DNA from: an uncultured Campylobacter sp.
GTDB lineage: Bacteria; Campylobacterota; Campylobacteria; Campylobacterales; Campylobacteraceae
Assembly (NCBI RefSeq): GCF_938040115.1
Contig: NZ_CALHXD010000165.1
Span: forward strand, 1 to 15,368
DNA length: 15,368 nucleotides
Direction: 5' to 3'
Positions 1 to 6,293 of this stretch are shown here, one piece after another (position 1 is the first letter of the stretch; each line of letters begins with the position of its first letter). The notes under the pieces are model-generated. The model was not told where the DNA came from and made no database searches. It saw only the letters and a list, made by a program, of their open reading frames with translations. The position numbers and the translations under genes are program-made.

Positions 1-45
1 AAAATTTAGCGTAGGCTGGACAAGTAGTCCGCCGAGCTAAATTTT
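1..45. repeat. Long interrupted inverted repeat (hairpin), possible bidirectional terminator
   Basis: Arms AAAATTTAGC (1-10) and GCTAAATTTT (36-45) are perfect complements. Inside them GGC (14-16) pairs with GCC (31-33), and GGAC (18-21) pairs with GTCC (27-30) around the loop AAGTA, with T17 bulged. That gives about 17 base pairs in 45 nt. It begins 47 bases beyond the stop of the minus-strand miaA, so it may end that transcript. The outer A/T arms would give a short U-run on either strand. It touches the window edge, so its full extent is unknown. Confidence 0.5.
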
Positions 46-91
46 AGCAAGCTCCGCAAAAAGCACTCAAAAGACGAGCCGCAAATCAGAA

Positions 92-982
92 TCAATAACT
101 CAAAAATTCTATTATTTTCTCTTCACACTCCCCGACGCTGCCGCTAAATTTACTCTCAAACTGCGATCGGTTAAACGTCCGCTGACGCTTGGCTAGCTGC
201 GCCGTGTGCGTGCAGATGAGTTCCTCCAGCTCGGCCTCGGTTTTGATCTCGCCTCGCAAAAACTCGCCGCACTCTTTTAGACCGACCGAGTTTAGCGGCT
301 TTGGTCGCTGCGGATATCTCGCAAACAGCTCCCGCGCCTCGTCTAGCAAACCCTGCTCAAACATCGCTCGCGTGCGTTCCTTCATGCGTCTTCTTAGCTC
401 GTCCCTATCCCAGCTAAGCTCGAAAATCTCCAAATTTGACGCGACGGGGGCCAGGGTATTTTCACGCAGATACGCGCTCACGGCATCATCCCGCCCGCTA
501 GAGCGCAAAAACGAGTGGATATCAAACCACTTTTGCAGACGGTAGGTGTCGTTTGCGCTAAATTTGGCGGCAAATTCGGGATCGAGGCTTGAAACGAGCT
601 CGTAAATTTGAGCGTTGCTTAGGCCGCTCTCTACGCGCTCAAATTTAGGCGTGAGACCCGATAGCAGCGCCTTTAGATAAAATCCGCTGCCGCCGGTTAT
701 AAATAAATTTTTACCGTTTTTTTGCGCAAATTCGCGAGCCGTTTTATAAACATCAAAAAACATACCGACGTCAAAATGTTCGTCGGGCATCAGCAAATTT
801 ACCCCAAAATGCGGCACCGAGGCTAGCTCGTCCGCGCTGGGCTTAGCGCTTGCGATATCGATAAATTTATAAACGCAAAGCGAATCAAGACTCAAAATCA
901 CTCCGTTAAATTCGCTTGCTAGCTTTAGAGCGAGCGCCGTTTTTCCGCTAGCGGTGGTGCCGATGATGGCGAGTTCTTTCAT
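92..982 (-). CDS. miaA: tRNA dimethylallyltransferase MiaA
   Basis: Transfers a dimethylallyl group from DMAPP to N6 of A37 in tRNAs that read UNN codons, the first step to ms2i6A; acts in the cytosol. The 296-aa product has the P-loop GTTASGKT (residues 8-15), the segment DSLCVYKFIDIASAKP from residue 33 (the counterpart of DSxQVYxxxDIGTAKP in other bacteria), GGSGFYLKALLSGL, and the C-terminal NSVGLKE and QLAKRQRTFNR blocks of the family. Length is normal. The ATG at 980-982 has AAGG at 990-993 (minus strand) upstream. The Gln of DSxQ is Cys36 here; from memory C. jejuni MiaA is the same, so this looks like a clade trait. It is the only minus-strand gene and is transcribed divergently from mqnP. 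Confidence 0.95.
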   Translation of the reverse strand: MKELAIIGTTASGKTALALKLASEFNGVILSLDSLCVYKFIDIASAKPSADELASVPHFGVNLLMPDEHFDVGMFFDVYKTAREFAQKNGKNLFITGGSGFYLKALLSGLTPKFERVESGLSNAQIYELVSSLDPEFAAKFSANDTYRLQKWFDIHSFLRSSGRDDAVSAYLRENTLAPVASNLEIFELSWDRDELRRRMKERTRAMFEQGLLDEARELFARYPQRPKPLNSVGLKECGEFLRGEIKTEAELEELICTHTAQLAKRQRTFNRSQFESKFSGSVGECEEKIIEFLSY

Positions 983-1014
983 AAAAATGCCTTAAAATTC
1001 GTAAATCTGCTCAA

Positions 1015-1023
1015 ATTTTATCA
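1015..1023 (-). promoter_or_regulatory. Candidate -10 region for miaA
   Basis: Read on the minus strand this is TGATAAAAT, whose TAAAAT is one mismatch from TATAAT, about 33 bases upstream of the miaA ATG. No -35 box is visible, as is usual for Campylobacter sigma-70 promoters. Assignment rests on position and composition only. Confidence 0.35.
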
Positions 1024-1036
1024 CAATTTACGCTTT

Positions 1037-1049
1037 TATAAGATAAAAT
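1037..1049 (+). promoter_or_regulatory. Candidate -10 region for mqnP
   Basis: Two overlapping -10-like hexamers, TATAAG (1037-1042) and TAAAAT (1044-1049), lie 23-31 bases upstream of the mqnP ATG in the 90-bp divergent spacer shared with miaA. A Shine-Dalgarno AGGAAG follows at 1064-1069. Which hexamer is used cannot be told from sequence. Confidence 0.35.
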
Positions 1050-1072
1050 AAAGCAAAAATTTTAGGAAGATT

Positions 1073-1939
1073 ATGCAAAAATTTATAAATATTTTAAAAG
1101 ATATTAACGAACTAATCGTCTTTAAGCATTCTATTTTCGCGCTACCTTTTATCTTTACCGCGATGATAACGGCGAGCGCGCAGGCAAACGGCACGGCTTG
1201 GTTTGGCTGGAAGTTGCTTATTTTAGGCGTTCTTTGCGCGGTTTCGGCGCGAAATTTCGCGATGGCTTTTAACCGCTACAAGGACGAGGACATCGACAAA
1301 CTAAACCCGCGCACGGCAAATCGCCCAAGCGTGGACGGGCGTATCGGCAGGACGAATTTGCAAATTTTTATCGCGGCAAACGCCACCATCTTCGTGCTCG
1401 TCGCCTATCTCGTAAACGAGCTTGCGTTTTGGCTAAGTTTTCCGATCCTAGCGGTGCTCGGCGGATATTCGCTTTTTAAGCGTTTTAGCGAGCTAGCGCA
1501 CCTAGTCCTTGGCCTCTCGCTGGGGCTTGCGCCAATCGCTGGGGCCGTCGCGGTTACTGGCGAGATACCGCTTTTTAGCATGCTGCTCTGCCTTGGCGTG
1601 ATGTTTTGGGTGGCGGGATTTGACCTGCTTTATTCGCTTCAGGATATCGAATTTGACCGCGAGCACGGGCTTTTTAGCATACCTAGCGTTTACGGCGAAA
1701 AGGCTACGATGTTTATCTCGGCGATCTTTCACGCCACGGCCGTGATCTTTTGGCTGCTTTTTGCGTGGGCCGGAGGGCTTGGCGCGGCGGCCTTTGCGGG
1801 CATTTTGCTTTGCGGGGGCGTCCTAATAGCCGAGCACCGCATCGTTAGGCGGGATTTTAGCAAGATAGATCGCGCGTTTTTCACGCTAAACGGTTATCTT
1901 GGCATACTTTTTTTTGTTTTCGTTTGGGCTAGCTTATGA
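1073..1939 (+). CDS. mqnP: UbiA-family prenyltransferase, menaquinone biosynthesis (MqnP)
   Basis: Membrane prenyltransferase of 288 aa. Two acidic motifs identify the UbiA fold: NRYKDEDID (residues 67-75) and, around residue 184, DLLYSLQDIEFD with the following REHGLFSIPS. They bind Mg2+ and the prenyl diphosphate. Between and after them run multiple hydrophobic helices. Campylobacter makes menaquinone by the futalosine route and lacks ubiquinone, so the expected job is prenylation of the 6-amino-6-deoxyfutalosine-derived naphthoate (MqnP) rather than 4-hydroxybenzoate (UbiA); that is inference from the organism. The ATG has AGGAAG at 1064-1069. The stop TGA overlaps the next gene's ATG (ATGA at 1936-1939), indicating translational coupling. 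Confidence 0.85.
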   Translation: MQKFINILKDINELIVFKHSIFALPFIFTAMITASAQANGTAWFGWKLLILGVLCAVSARNFAMAFNRYKDEDIDKLNPRTANRPSVDGRIGRTNLQIFIAANATIFVLVAYLVNELAFWLSFPILAVLGGYSLFKRFSELAHLVLGLSLGLAPIAGAVAVTGEIPLFSMLLCLGVMFWVAGFDLLYSLQDIEFDREHGLFSIPSVYGEKATMFISAIFHATAVIFWLLFAWAGGLGAAAFAGILLCGGVLIAEHRIVRRDFSKIDRAFFTLNGYLGILFFVFVWASL

Positions 1940-2454
1940 GACTGGTCCCGGCAAATTTAGACATAGTTTTTGAGGAAGTGGGCGAGCGCGAGAGCGAGTT
2001 TTTGCGCGAATTCGATAAGCTAAGCGGAAACGAAGACGATCCGCTGGGAGCATGGATAAAGCGCGCCAAAGCAAAGGGCGACACGAAGGAAAGCGATCAG
2101 GTGATACTGACGCTACTGATCGAGCTTCACCGTAAATTTGACGAGCTAAACGCCTACATAAAAAATGAAAAATTTATAAAGCTCGAGCTTGCTCAATCTA
2201 GCGCGCTTGACGGGATAAATTTTGAAAATTTTAGGATAAAAGAGGCTAAATTTAAAGAAGGCGCCAAGTACTACGGACGCATTTTTATGCCTATTTTCCC
2301 AAAGCGAGACGTGGCGATATTTTTTGAGGCGCTAGATGAGAAAACCGCCAAAATCACGCGCATAAACGAGAGCGACGAGAGCGACTACAACGGCTACGTG
2401 ACAGCCAGAGAGCGCGCTATGATAAGAGAACTAAAGGAGATGAACGATGAGTAA
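1936..2454 (+). CDS. Conserved Campylobacter hypothetical protein, possible atypical PilZ-like domain
   Basis: A 172-aa soluble protein that I do not recognise with certainty; by position it is the counterpart of C. jejuni Cj0163c. No signal peptide or membrane segment is seen. The N-terminal half is charged and helical. The C-terminal half (from about residue 92) looks beta-rich: DGINFENFRIKEA, GAKYYGRIFMP, DVAIFFEAL, AKITRINES, ending in the helix YVTARERAMIREL. A 'function of colour, G..., strand, strand, strand, then (R/Q)ER..IR' layout recalls atypical PilZ domains, but the c-di-GMP motif RxxxR is not evident, so this is only a suggestion. The start overlaps the mqnP stop by 4 bases, and its 3' end overlaps the next gene by 8 bases, so the three are probably co-translated. 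Confidence 0.8.
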   Translation: MRLVPANLDIVFEEVGERESEFLREFDKLSGNEDDPLGAWIKRAKAKGDTKESDQVILTLLIELHRKFDELNAYIKNEKFIKLELAQSSALDGINFENFRIKEAKFKEGAKYYGRIFMPIFPKRDVAIFFEALDEKTAKITRINESDESDYNGYVTARERAMIRELKEMNDE

Positions 2455-2962
2455 CGATTTGATAATATTTGTCATTTTCGGGCTGATTTTAACGGTGCTT
2501 TTCGTGCTGGTTTTTATAAAAGATTTAGAGGCCTCGAGAAAATTTTCAAGATACGAAAAAGCTATCGAAAGCCTGATACAAGAGCTTCACGCCGTAAAAA
2601 AACAGGTTGCGAATTTTAATCAAAACAGCGAACCGGCCGAATTTGACGTAGTGCAGCTAGAAAGCAACCTCGAACAGCGTCTAAATGAAAAAATAAATCA
2701 AAAAATAACTCCGATAATAAACACCCTCCAAGGCATCGAAAGCTCGATAGATAGCTTCCAAAGCCAACAACAAGATAGGCTATTTACGCTTGAAGAGCGC
2801 ACAAAAAGCATTAGCAAGATCTCCGCTCCAAACGGCGAAGACGACGAAAAGCGCATAGTGCAGATGTATAGCGAAGGCAAAAGCGTCGAAAGTATCGCAA
2901 AAGAGCTGTGCGTGGGTGTGGGCAAGGTCGAGCTGACGCTAAAATTGCGGGAGCTGATATAG
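2447..2962 (+). CDS. Membrane-anchored coiled-coil protein with C-terminal HTH-like segment (DUF6115-like)
   Basis: A 171-aa protein, positional counterpart of C. jejuni Cj0162c. A single hydrophobic helix (residues about 4-24) anchors it. A long Gln/Glu/Asn-rich region follows with coiled-coil character (about 28-55 and 68-122). The C-terminus (about 133-171) reads KRIVQMYSEGKSVESIAKEL then CVGVGKVELTLKLREL, the pattern of a helix-turn-helix 'G.S...IA..L.(I/V)G.G.VEL.L.L' as I recall from DUF6115/SwrB-type proteins. With 'N-out' short tail and charged region after the helix, the coiled coil and HTH are probably cytoplasmic. The ATG has a strong AAAGGAG at 2433-2439, 7 bases upstream, inside the preceding gene. 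Function unknown. Confidence 0.8.
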   Translation: MSNDLIIFVIFGLILTVLFVLVFIKDLEASRKFSRYEKAIESLIQELHAVKKQVANFNQNSEPAEFDVVQLESNLEQRLNEKINQKITPIINTLQGIESSIDSFQSQQQDRLFTLEERTKSISKISAPNGEDDEKRIVQMYSEGKSVESIAKELCVGVGKVELTLKLRELI

Positions 2963-3043
2963 TGTTAAAACTCGGGCGCGAAATATAAAAAAATAACATT
3001 ATTTTCATACGCGAATTTTAAAAAATTTTAAAGCTTAACTTCC

Positions 3044-3049
3044 TATAAT
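3044..3049 (+). promoter_or_regulatory. Candidate -10 box for moaA
   Basis: Perfect TATAAT with AT-rich, T-run-containing DNA upstream (3015-3033), matching the Campylobacter sigma-70 style. It lies in the 139-bp gap after 2962, which holds no gene and no obvious terminator. A second possible hexamer, TAAAAT (3084-3089), lies closer to the ATG at 3102 and could give a very short leader. Confidence 0.55.
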
Positions 3050-3101
3050 GCCTTTTAACCAAATCAAAAACAATTCTTTTTGATAAAATTAAGGGCGAAA
3101 A

Positions 3102-4070
3102 ATGTTAATAGACGGACACGGAAGAACTGTTGATTATCTGCGTATTTCTGTCACGCAAAGATGTAACTTTAGATGCAAATACTGCATGCCTAAAACTCCG
3201 TTTAGCTGGGAGCCGAAGGAAAATTTACTGAGCTTTGAGGAGTTGTTTTTATTTGTCAAAGTCTGCCTAGACGAAGGCGTAAAAAAAATCCGCATAACCG
3301 GCGGCGAACCGCTACTACGTAAGGACTTGGACAAATTTATCGCGATGATAAACGAGCACAGCCCGGACGTCGATCTAGCCATCACGACAAACGGCTTTAT
3401 GCTCAAACACTACGCAAAAGCCCTAAAAAACGCGGGTTTAAAGCGCATAAATATGTCGCTTGATAGCCTAAAAACCGAAAAGGCCAAATTTCTCGCGCAA
3501 AAAAGCGTTTTACACGAGGTTTTAGCGGGCCTTGACGCGGCGCTTGAAGCCGGGCTAAAAGTCAAGCTAAACACCGTCGCGCTAAGAGGCGTAAACGACG
3601 ACGAGATCGTCTCTTTGCTAGAGTTTGCGCGCTCCATGGGTTGTCAGATTCGCTTTATAGAGTATATGGAAAACATACACGCAACGGACGAGCTAAAAGG
3701 CATGAAATCGGCTGAAATTTTAGACGTTATCGCAAAAAAATATCGCTTTGAAGCGGCCGAAAAAATCCCGACGGGTCCAGCCAGCATCTACCGACTAGAG
3801 GACGGCTATACCTTTGGCGTCATCGACCCGCACAAACACGACTTTTGCGAGAGCTGCAACCGCATCCGCCTCACGGCCGAGGGACATCTCATTCCGTGCC
3901 TATACTTCGAGGATGCGATGAGCATAAAAGATGCCGTAAGAAAGGGCGATATCGCGGGCGCTAGCGAGATCCTGCGCCAAGTACTGCAAAATAAACCTAA
4001 AGAGAACAAATGGGCGATCGGCGCTCAAAACGAGACCTCAAGCCGCGCCTTTTACCAAACGGGCGGCTGA
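3102..4070 (+). CDS. moaA: GTP 3',8-cyclase MoaA (molybdenum cofactor biosynthesis)
   Basis: Radical-SAM enzyme that, with MoaC, converts GTP to cyclic pyranopterin monophosphate, the first stage of molybdopterin synthesis; cytosolic. The 322-aa product has the N-terminal SAM cluster CX3CX2C (Cys21, Cys25, Cys28 in QRCNFRCKYCMP), the GGEPL motif, and the C-terminal substrate cluster CX2CX13C (Cys249, Cys252, Cys266). It also keeps the C-terminal Gly-Gly required in the family. Length is normal. The ATG follows GGGCG at 3093-3097. It appears monocistronic: its own TATAAT upstream and a strong terminator directly after the stop. No other Moco gene is in the window. The product would serve molybdo-/tungsto-enzymes such as formate dehydrogenase or nitrate reductase. 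Confidence 0.96.
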   Translation: MLIDGHGRTVDYLRISVTQRCNFRCKYCMPKTPFSWEPKENLLSFEELFLFVKVCLDEGVKKIRITGGEPLLRKDLDKFIAMINEHSPDVDLAITTNGFMLKHYAKALKNAGLKRINMSLDSLKTEKAKFLAQKSVLHEVLAGLDAALEAGLKVKLNTVALRGVNDDEIVSLLEFARSMGCQIRFIEYMENIHATDELKGMKSAEILDVIAKKYRFEAAEKIPTGPASIYRLEDGYTFGVIDPHKHDFCESCNRIRLTAEGHLIPCLYFEDAMSIKDAVRKGDIAGASEILRQVLQNKPKENKWAIGAQNETSSRAFYQTGG

Positions 4071-4075
4071 AATCA

Positions 4076-4121
4076 GGGCTAAATTTACACCGATTTTGAC
4101 GTAAATTTGGCCCGTTTTTTT
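4076..4121 (+). terminator. Rho-independent terminator after moaA
   Basis: GGGCTAAATTTAC (4076-4088) pairs with GTAAATTTGGCCC (4101-4113) over 13 positions with a single G-U wobble, around a 12-nt loop, followed by G and seven T residues (4115-4121). It starts 5 bases after the moaA stop. The rest of the 206-bp gap to queE (4122-4247) is AT-rich and holds no gene; it includes a second CCG-T6-ATCAAA (4173-4187) that repeats CCG-T7-ATCAAA of the terminator tail (4112-4127). Confidence 0.9.
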
Positions 4122-4247
4122 ATCAAATTTAACCGCGCTTGATTTTTTCTATTTTTATCCATAAATTTACCGCCGTTTTTTATCAAAACCCGCTCAAATT
4201 TGACGTAAAATCCACCTAACTCCATAAAACTACTCTTTAAATTTTGC

Positions 4248-4253
4248 TATAAT
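4248..4253 (+). promoter_or_regulatory. -10 box for queE (extended -10)
   Basis: Perfect TATAAT preceded by TGC (4245-4247 region reads TTGC), an extended -10. It would start transcription near 4260, giving a leader of roughly 17 nt with the Shine-Dalgarno AAAAGG (4264-4269). Confidence 0.65.
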
Positions 4254-4276
4254 CGACTAAAATTAAAAGGCGAAAT

Positions 4277-5041
4277 TTGAGTTTAAACCTAGTCGAGAGT
4301 TTTCTAAGCATTCAAGGCGAAGGCGCAAGTGGCGGCCGTTTGGCGATTTTTTTGCGTTTTGCTGGCTGCAATCTAAACTGCGCGGGCTTTGGAGTGCGCG
4401 CCGTCTCGCCCAAAACCGGCGAAACGCTAGTTGGCTGCGACACGATCCGCGCGGTTTTTACGGGACATTTTTCGTATCAAAAAATCACCCGCACCGACGA
4501 ACTCATAAAAATAACGCAAAGCTTGAGCACAAATTTACGCCAAAAGCCTATCATCGTAATCACCGGCGGCGAGCCGCTGCTACATCACAAAAATCAAATT
4601 TTGCTAGATTTTTTAAATTTTGCGACTAGCGAGGGCTACGAGGCGCATTTTGAAACAAACGGTACGATCGAGGTGGATTTTGCCAAATTTGAGATTTATA
4701 AAAGATGTCGTTTTGCCGTCAGCGTCAAGCTTGAAAACAGCGGCGAAAGCGAGGCAAAACGCATAAATCCCGCCGCACTAAAAGCCATAAAACAAAACGC
4801 CGCTGGCAGTTTTTATAAATTCGTCCTAGACAAAAAAAGCGTAGAAAACGGCTCGGCAATAGCGCAAATTTCGCGTATTTTAGAGCTTTGCGACGCGGAA
4901 GTCTTTTGTATGCCACAAGGTTATGATAAAATAAGCCTCGAGCAAAACGCTAGAGCCGTCGCGCAGTTTGCGATCACTCACGGCTTTAACTACTCCGATC
5001 GCCTGCACATCAGGCTTTGGGGCGCAAAAGAAGGGGTTTAG
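4277..5041 (+). CDS. queE: 7-carboxy-7-deazaguanine synthase QueE
   Basis: Radical-SAM enzyme that turns 6-carboxytetrahydropterin (from QueD) into 7-carboxy-7-deazaguanine, the precursor of preQ0 and queuosine. The 254-aa protein opens with SIQGEG (residues 11-16), the QueE hallmark, then RFAGCNLNC, and later ITGGEPLLH and HFETNGT. The cluster motif is unusual: Cys31 and Cys35 are CX3C as expected, but the third Cys (Cys54, in the family's CDT) lies 18 residues on instead of 2. The start is TTG (4277), supported by AAAAGG at 4264-4269 and by the QGEG motif 10 residues in. It sits one gene upstream of queD, fitting consecutive steps; the 72-bp gap holds a weak TAAAAT (5090-5095) that could give queD its own start. 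Confidence 0.9.
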   Translation: MSLNLVESFLSIQGEGASGGRLAIFLRFAGCNLNCAGFGVRAVSPKTGETLVGCDTIRAVFTGHFSYQKITRTDELIKITQSLSTNLRQKPIIVITGGEPLLHHKNQILLDFLNFATSEGYEAHFETNGTIEVDFAKFEIYKRCRFAVSVKLENSGESEAKRINPAALKAIKQNAAGSFYKFVLDKKSVENGSAIAQISRILELCDAEVFCMPQGYDKISLEQNARAVAQFAITHGFNYSDRLHIRLWGAKEGV

Positions 5042-5113
5042 GGCGTAAATTTGGGCGACATTACCCGTATCTTTACAGTGCAAAAACGGTAAAATTTAAT
5101 AAACGGAGCTAAG

Positions 5114-5695
5114 ATGATAATAAGAAAAATGTTTAAATTTGAAAACGCTCACATCGTTAGATTTTGTAGCTCAAAACGCTGCAAAACCAGCATCCACGGA
5201 CACTCTTATAGGGCCGAAATTTTACTTGAGTCAAATTTTCTCGATAATGCGGGAATGGTGTATGACTTTGGCCTGATGAAGCGTGACATCGGCTGCATCA
5301 TCGACAGCTTCGATCACTGCACGACGATATTTAGTGGAGATAGTGCCGAGTATAAAAACGATCTCAAAAAACACTCCGCGCGCTGGATCGAGATCCCGCT
5401 AAATCCCTCCGCAGAGCAGTTTTGCAGGATATTTTTCGTGATGATCGATAGGCTTTTGAAAACCACACAGATGCAAAACGGAGAGCGCGAAGTGAAGCTT
5501 CACAGCGTCATCGTCCACGAGACCGACACGGGCTATGCACAGTGCTTCAGAGAGGATGCGTACAACGCAAAAATGGGCGAGGTAAATTTAAACGAGGTCG
5601 TCTTTTCCGAGGGCGTGAGAGCCGAGTGGGAGGATGCCGAGCTGTTTGAGAAGATCAAGCTAGGCAAAAAAATAGTAAATCCAAAGGAGGTCTAG
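5114..5695 (+). CDS. queD: 6-carboxy-5,6,7,8-tetrahydropterin synthase QueD
   Basis: Converts 7,8-dihydroneopterin triphosphate to 6-carboxytetrahydropterin, the step before QueE in queuosine synthesis; cytosolic zinc enzyme of the PTPS fold. Visible zinc ligands are His13 (FENAH) and His28/His30 (HGHSY), with the catalytic Cys at 23 (five residues before the first His of HGH, one more than in E. coli). Later come MVYDFGLMK, SFDHCT and the terminal HETDTGYA, which supplies the active-site Glu. At 193 aa it is well above the roughly 120 aa of E. coli QueD: the extra length is a middle insertion and about 30-45 residues after HETDTGYA. The ATG at 5114 has GGAG at 5105-5108. The strong Shine-Dalgarno of the next gene lies in its last codons. 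Confidence 0.9.
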   Translation: MIIRKMFKFENAHIVRFCSSKRCKTSIHGHSYRAEILLESNFLDNAGMVYDFGLMKRDIGCIIDSFDHCTTIFSGDSAEYKNDLKKHSARWIEIPLNPSAEQFCRIFFVMIDRLLKTTQMQNGEREVKLHSVIVHETDTGYAQCFREDAYNAKMGEVNLNEVVFSEGVRAEWEDAELFEKIKLGKKIVNPKEV

Positions 5696-5700
5696 CGCAA

Positions 5701-5883
5701 ATGAGGAAAATTTTTGCGATTTTGGCGCTGACGGCTCTAATCTTTAGCGGCTGCGATGAGAAAAAAGAGCCCACGTCGCTGGATCTTGGCGGCACCGTGC
5801 CTAGCGACGTGCCTATCGCGCAGAGCGACGCAAACGTAAGTATCGATGAAAATATGCCGCCTGAGCCGGTGCCTGAAAAATGA
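5701..5883 (+). CDS. Small acidic lipoprotein
   Basis: A 60-aa protein with a short positive start (MRK), a hydrophobic stretch (residues 4-15) and a lipobox FSGC ending at Cys18, so signal peptidase II cleavage and lipidation at Cys18 are expected. The mature 43 residues are acidic, proline-rich and have no aromatic residue; they look disordered. Residue +2 is Asp, which in E. coli keeps lipoproteins in the inner membrane; whether this holds in Campylobacter is not known to me. Start supported by AAAGGAGG at 5683-5690. By position it matches C. jejuni Cj0158c, which I recall being annotated as a haem-binding lipoprotein; nothing in this sequence (no His, no CXXCH) supports haem binding. Its stop overlaps the next ATG (ATGA), so the two membrane products are likely made together. 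Confidence 0.8.
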   Translation: MRKIFAILALTALIFSGCDEKKEPTSLDLGGTVPSDVPIAQSDANVSIDENMPPEPVPEK

Positions 5884-6293
5884 AATTTAACGAGCATCTC
5901 TCAGAGCTCTACGAGCTAGCGCGCTCCATCCACATCGGGCTTGCTTTTACGCTTTTAGCGCTCGTCGCGGCGCACTTTTGCCTGATAAATTTCGGCGTAA
6001 ATTCGCCAGCCTATGCTAAGCGCATTAGGCTATTTTTGCCCACATACTACGCGTTTTTGACCGCGATGATGCTTACGGGGCTACTTTTGATGAGCGTTTT
6101 TTACTTTTATCCGAGCCTTAAAGCTCTCGTGATGATCGCGGTTTGGGCGCTGCTTATCGGGCTTGGCGCGATGGAGTTTAAGCGGCTAAAAACAGCGATG
6201 AAAACTAAAAATTTCGCCGATTTTAGAGCCAAAATGCGCCTAAAAATCGCGGCTGATTTTGTTTTGATACTCATTGCAAGCGGGGTGAGATGA
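5880..6293 (+). CDS. Four-helix integral membrane protein, conserved in Campylobacter
   Basis: A 137-aa protein, positional counterpart of C. jejuni Cj0157c; function unknown. Hydrophobic segments are at about 18-38, 52-74, 79-97 and 122-135. The loop between the third and fourth is basic (KRLKTAMKTKN..., RAKMRLK), which would place it in the cytoplasm. His18 and His32 lie in or near helix 1, not enough to claim haem or metal binding. Both ends overlap neighbours by 4 bases (ATGA at 5880-5883 and at 6290-6293), so it is translationally coupled to the lipoprotein before it and rsmE after it. Confidence 0.8.
   Translation: MKFNEHLSELYELARSIHIGLAFTLLALVAAHFCLINFGVNSPAYAKRIRLFLPTYYAFLTAMMLTGLLLMSVFYFYPSLKALVMIAVWALLIGLGAMEFKRLKTAMKTKNFADFRAKMRLKIAADFVLILIASGVR

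Noticed and set aside
189..545. 118-aa open frame on the plus strand opposite miaA
   Set aside because: It is Ser/Arg-rich with no ribosome site and lies wholly antisense to a clear miaA; the composition is what the complement of this gene gives.
4173..4187. Second terminator in the moaA-queE gap
   Set aside because: The T-run repeats that of the first terminator but no stable inverted repeat precedes it.
4122..4247. Possible preQ1 riboswitch before queE
   Set aside because: I see no pseudoknot-forming C-rich/A-rich aptamer pattern. The region is AT-rich, and the promoter at 4248-4253 leaves a leader of only about 17 nt, too short for an aptamer.
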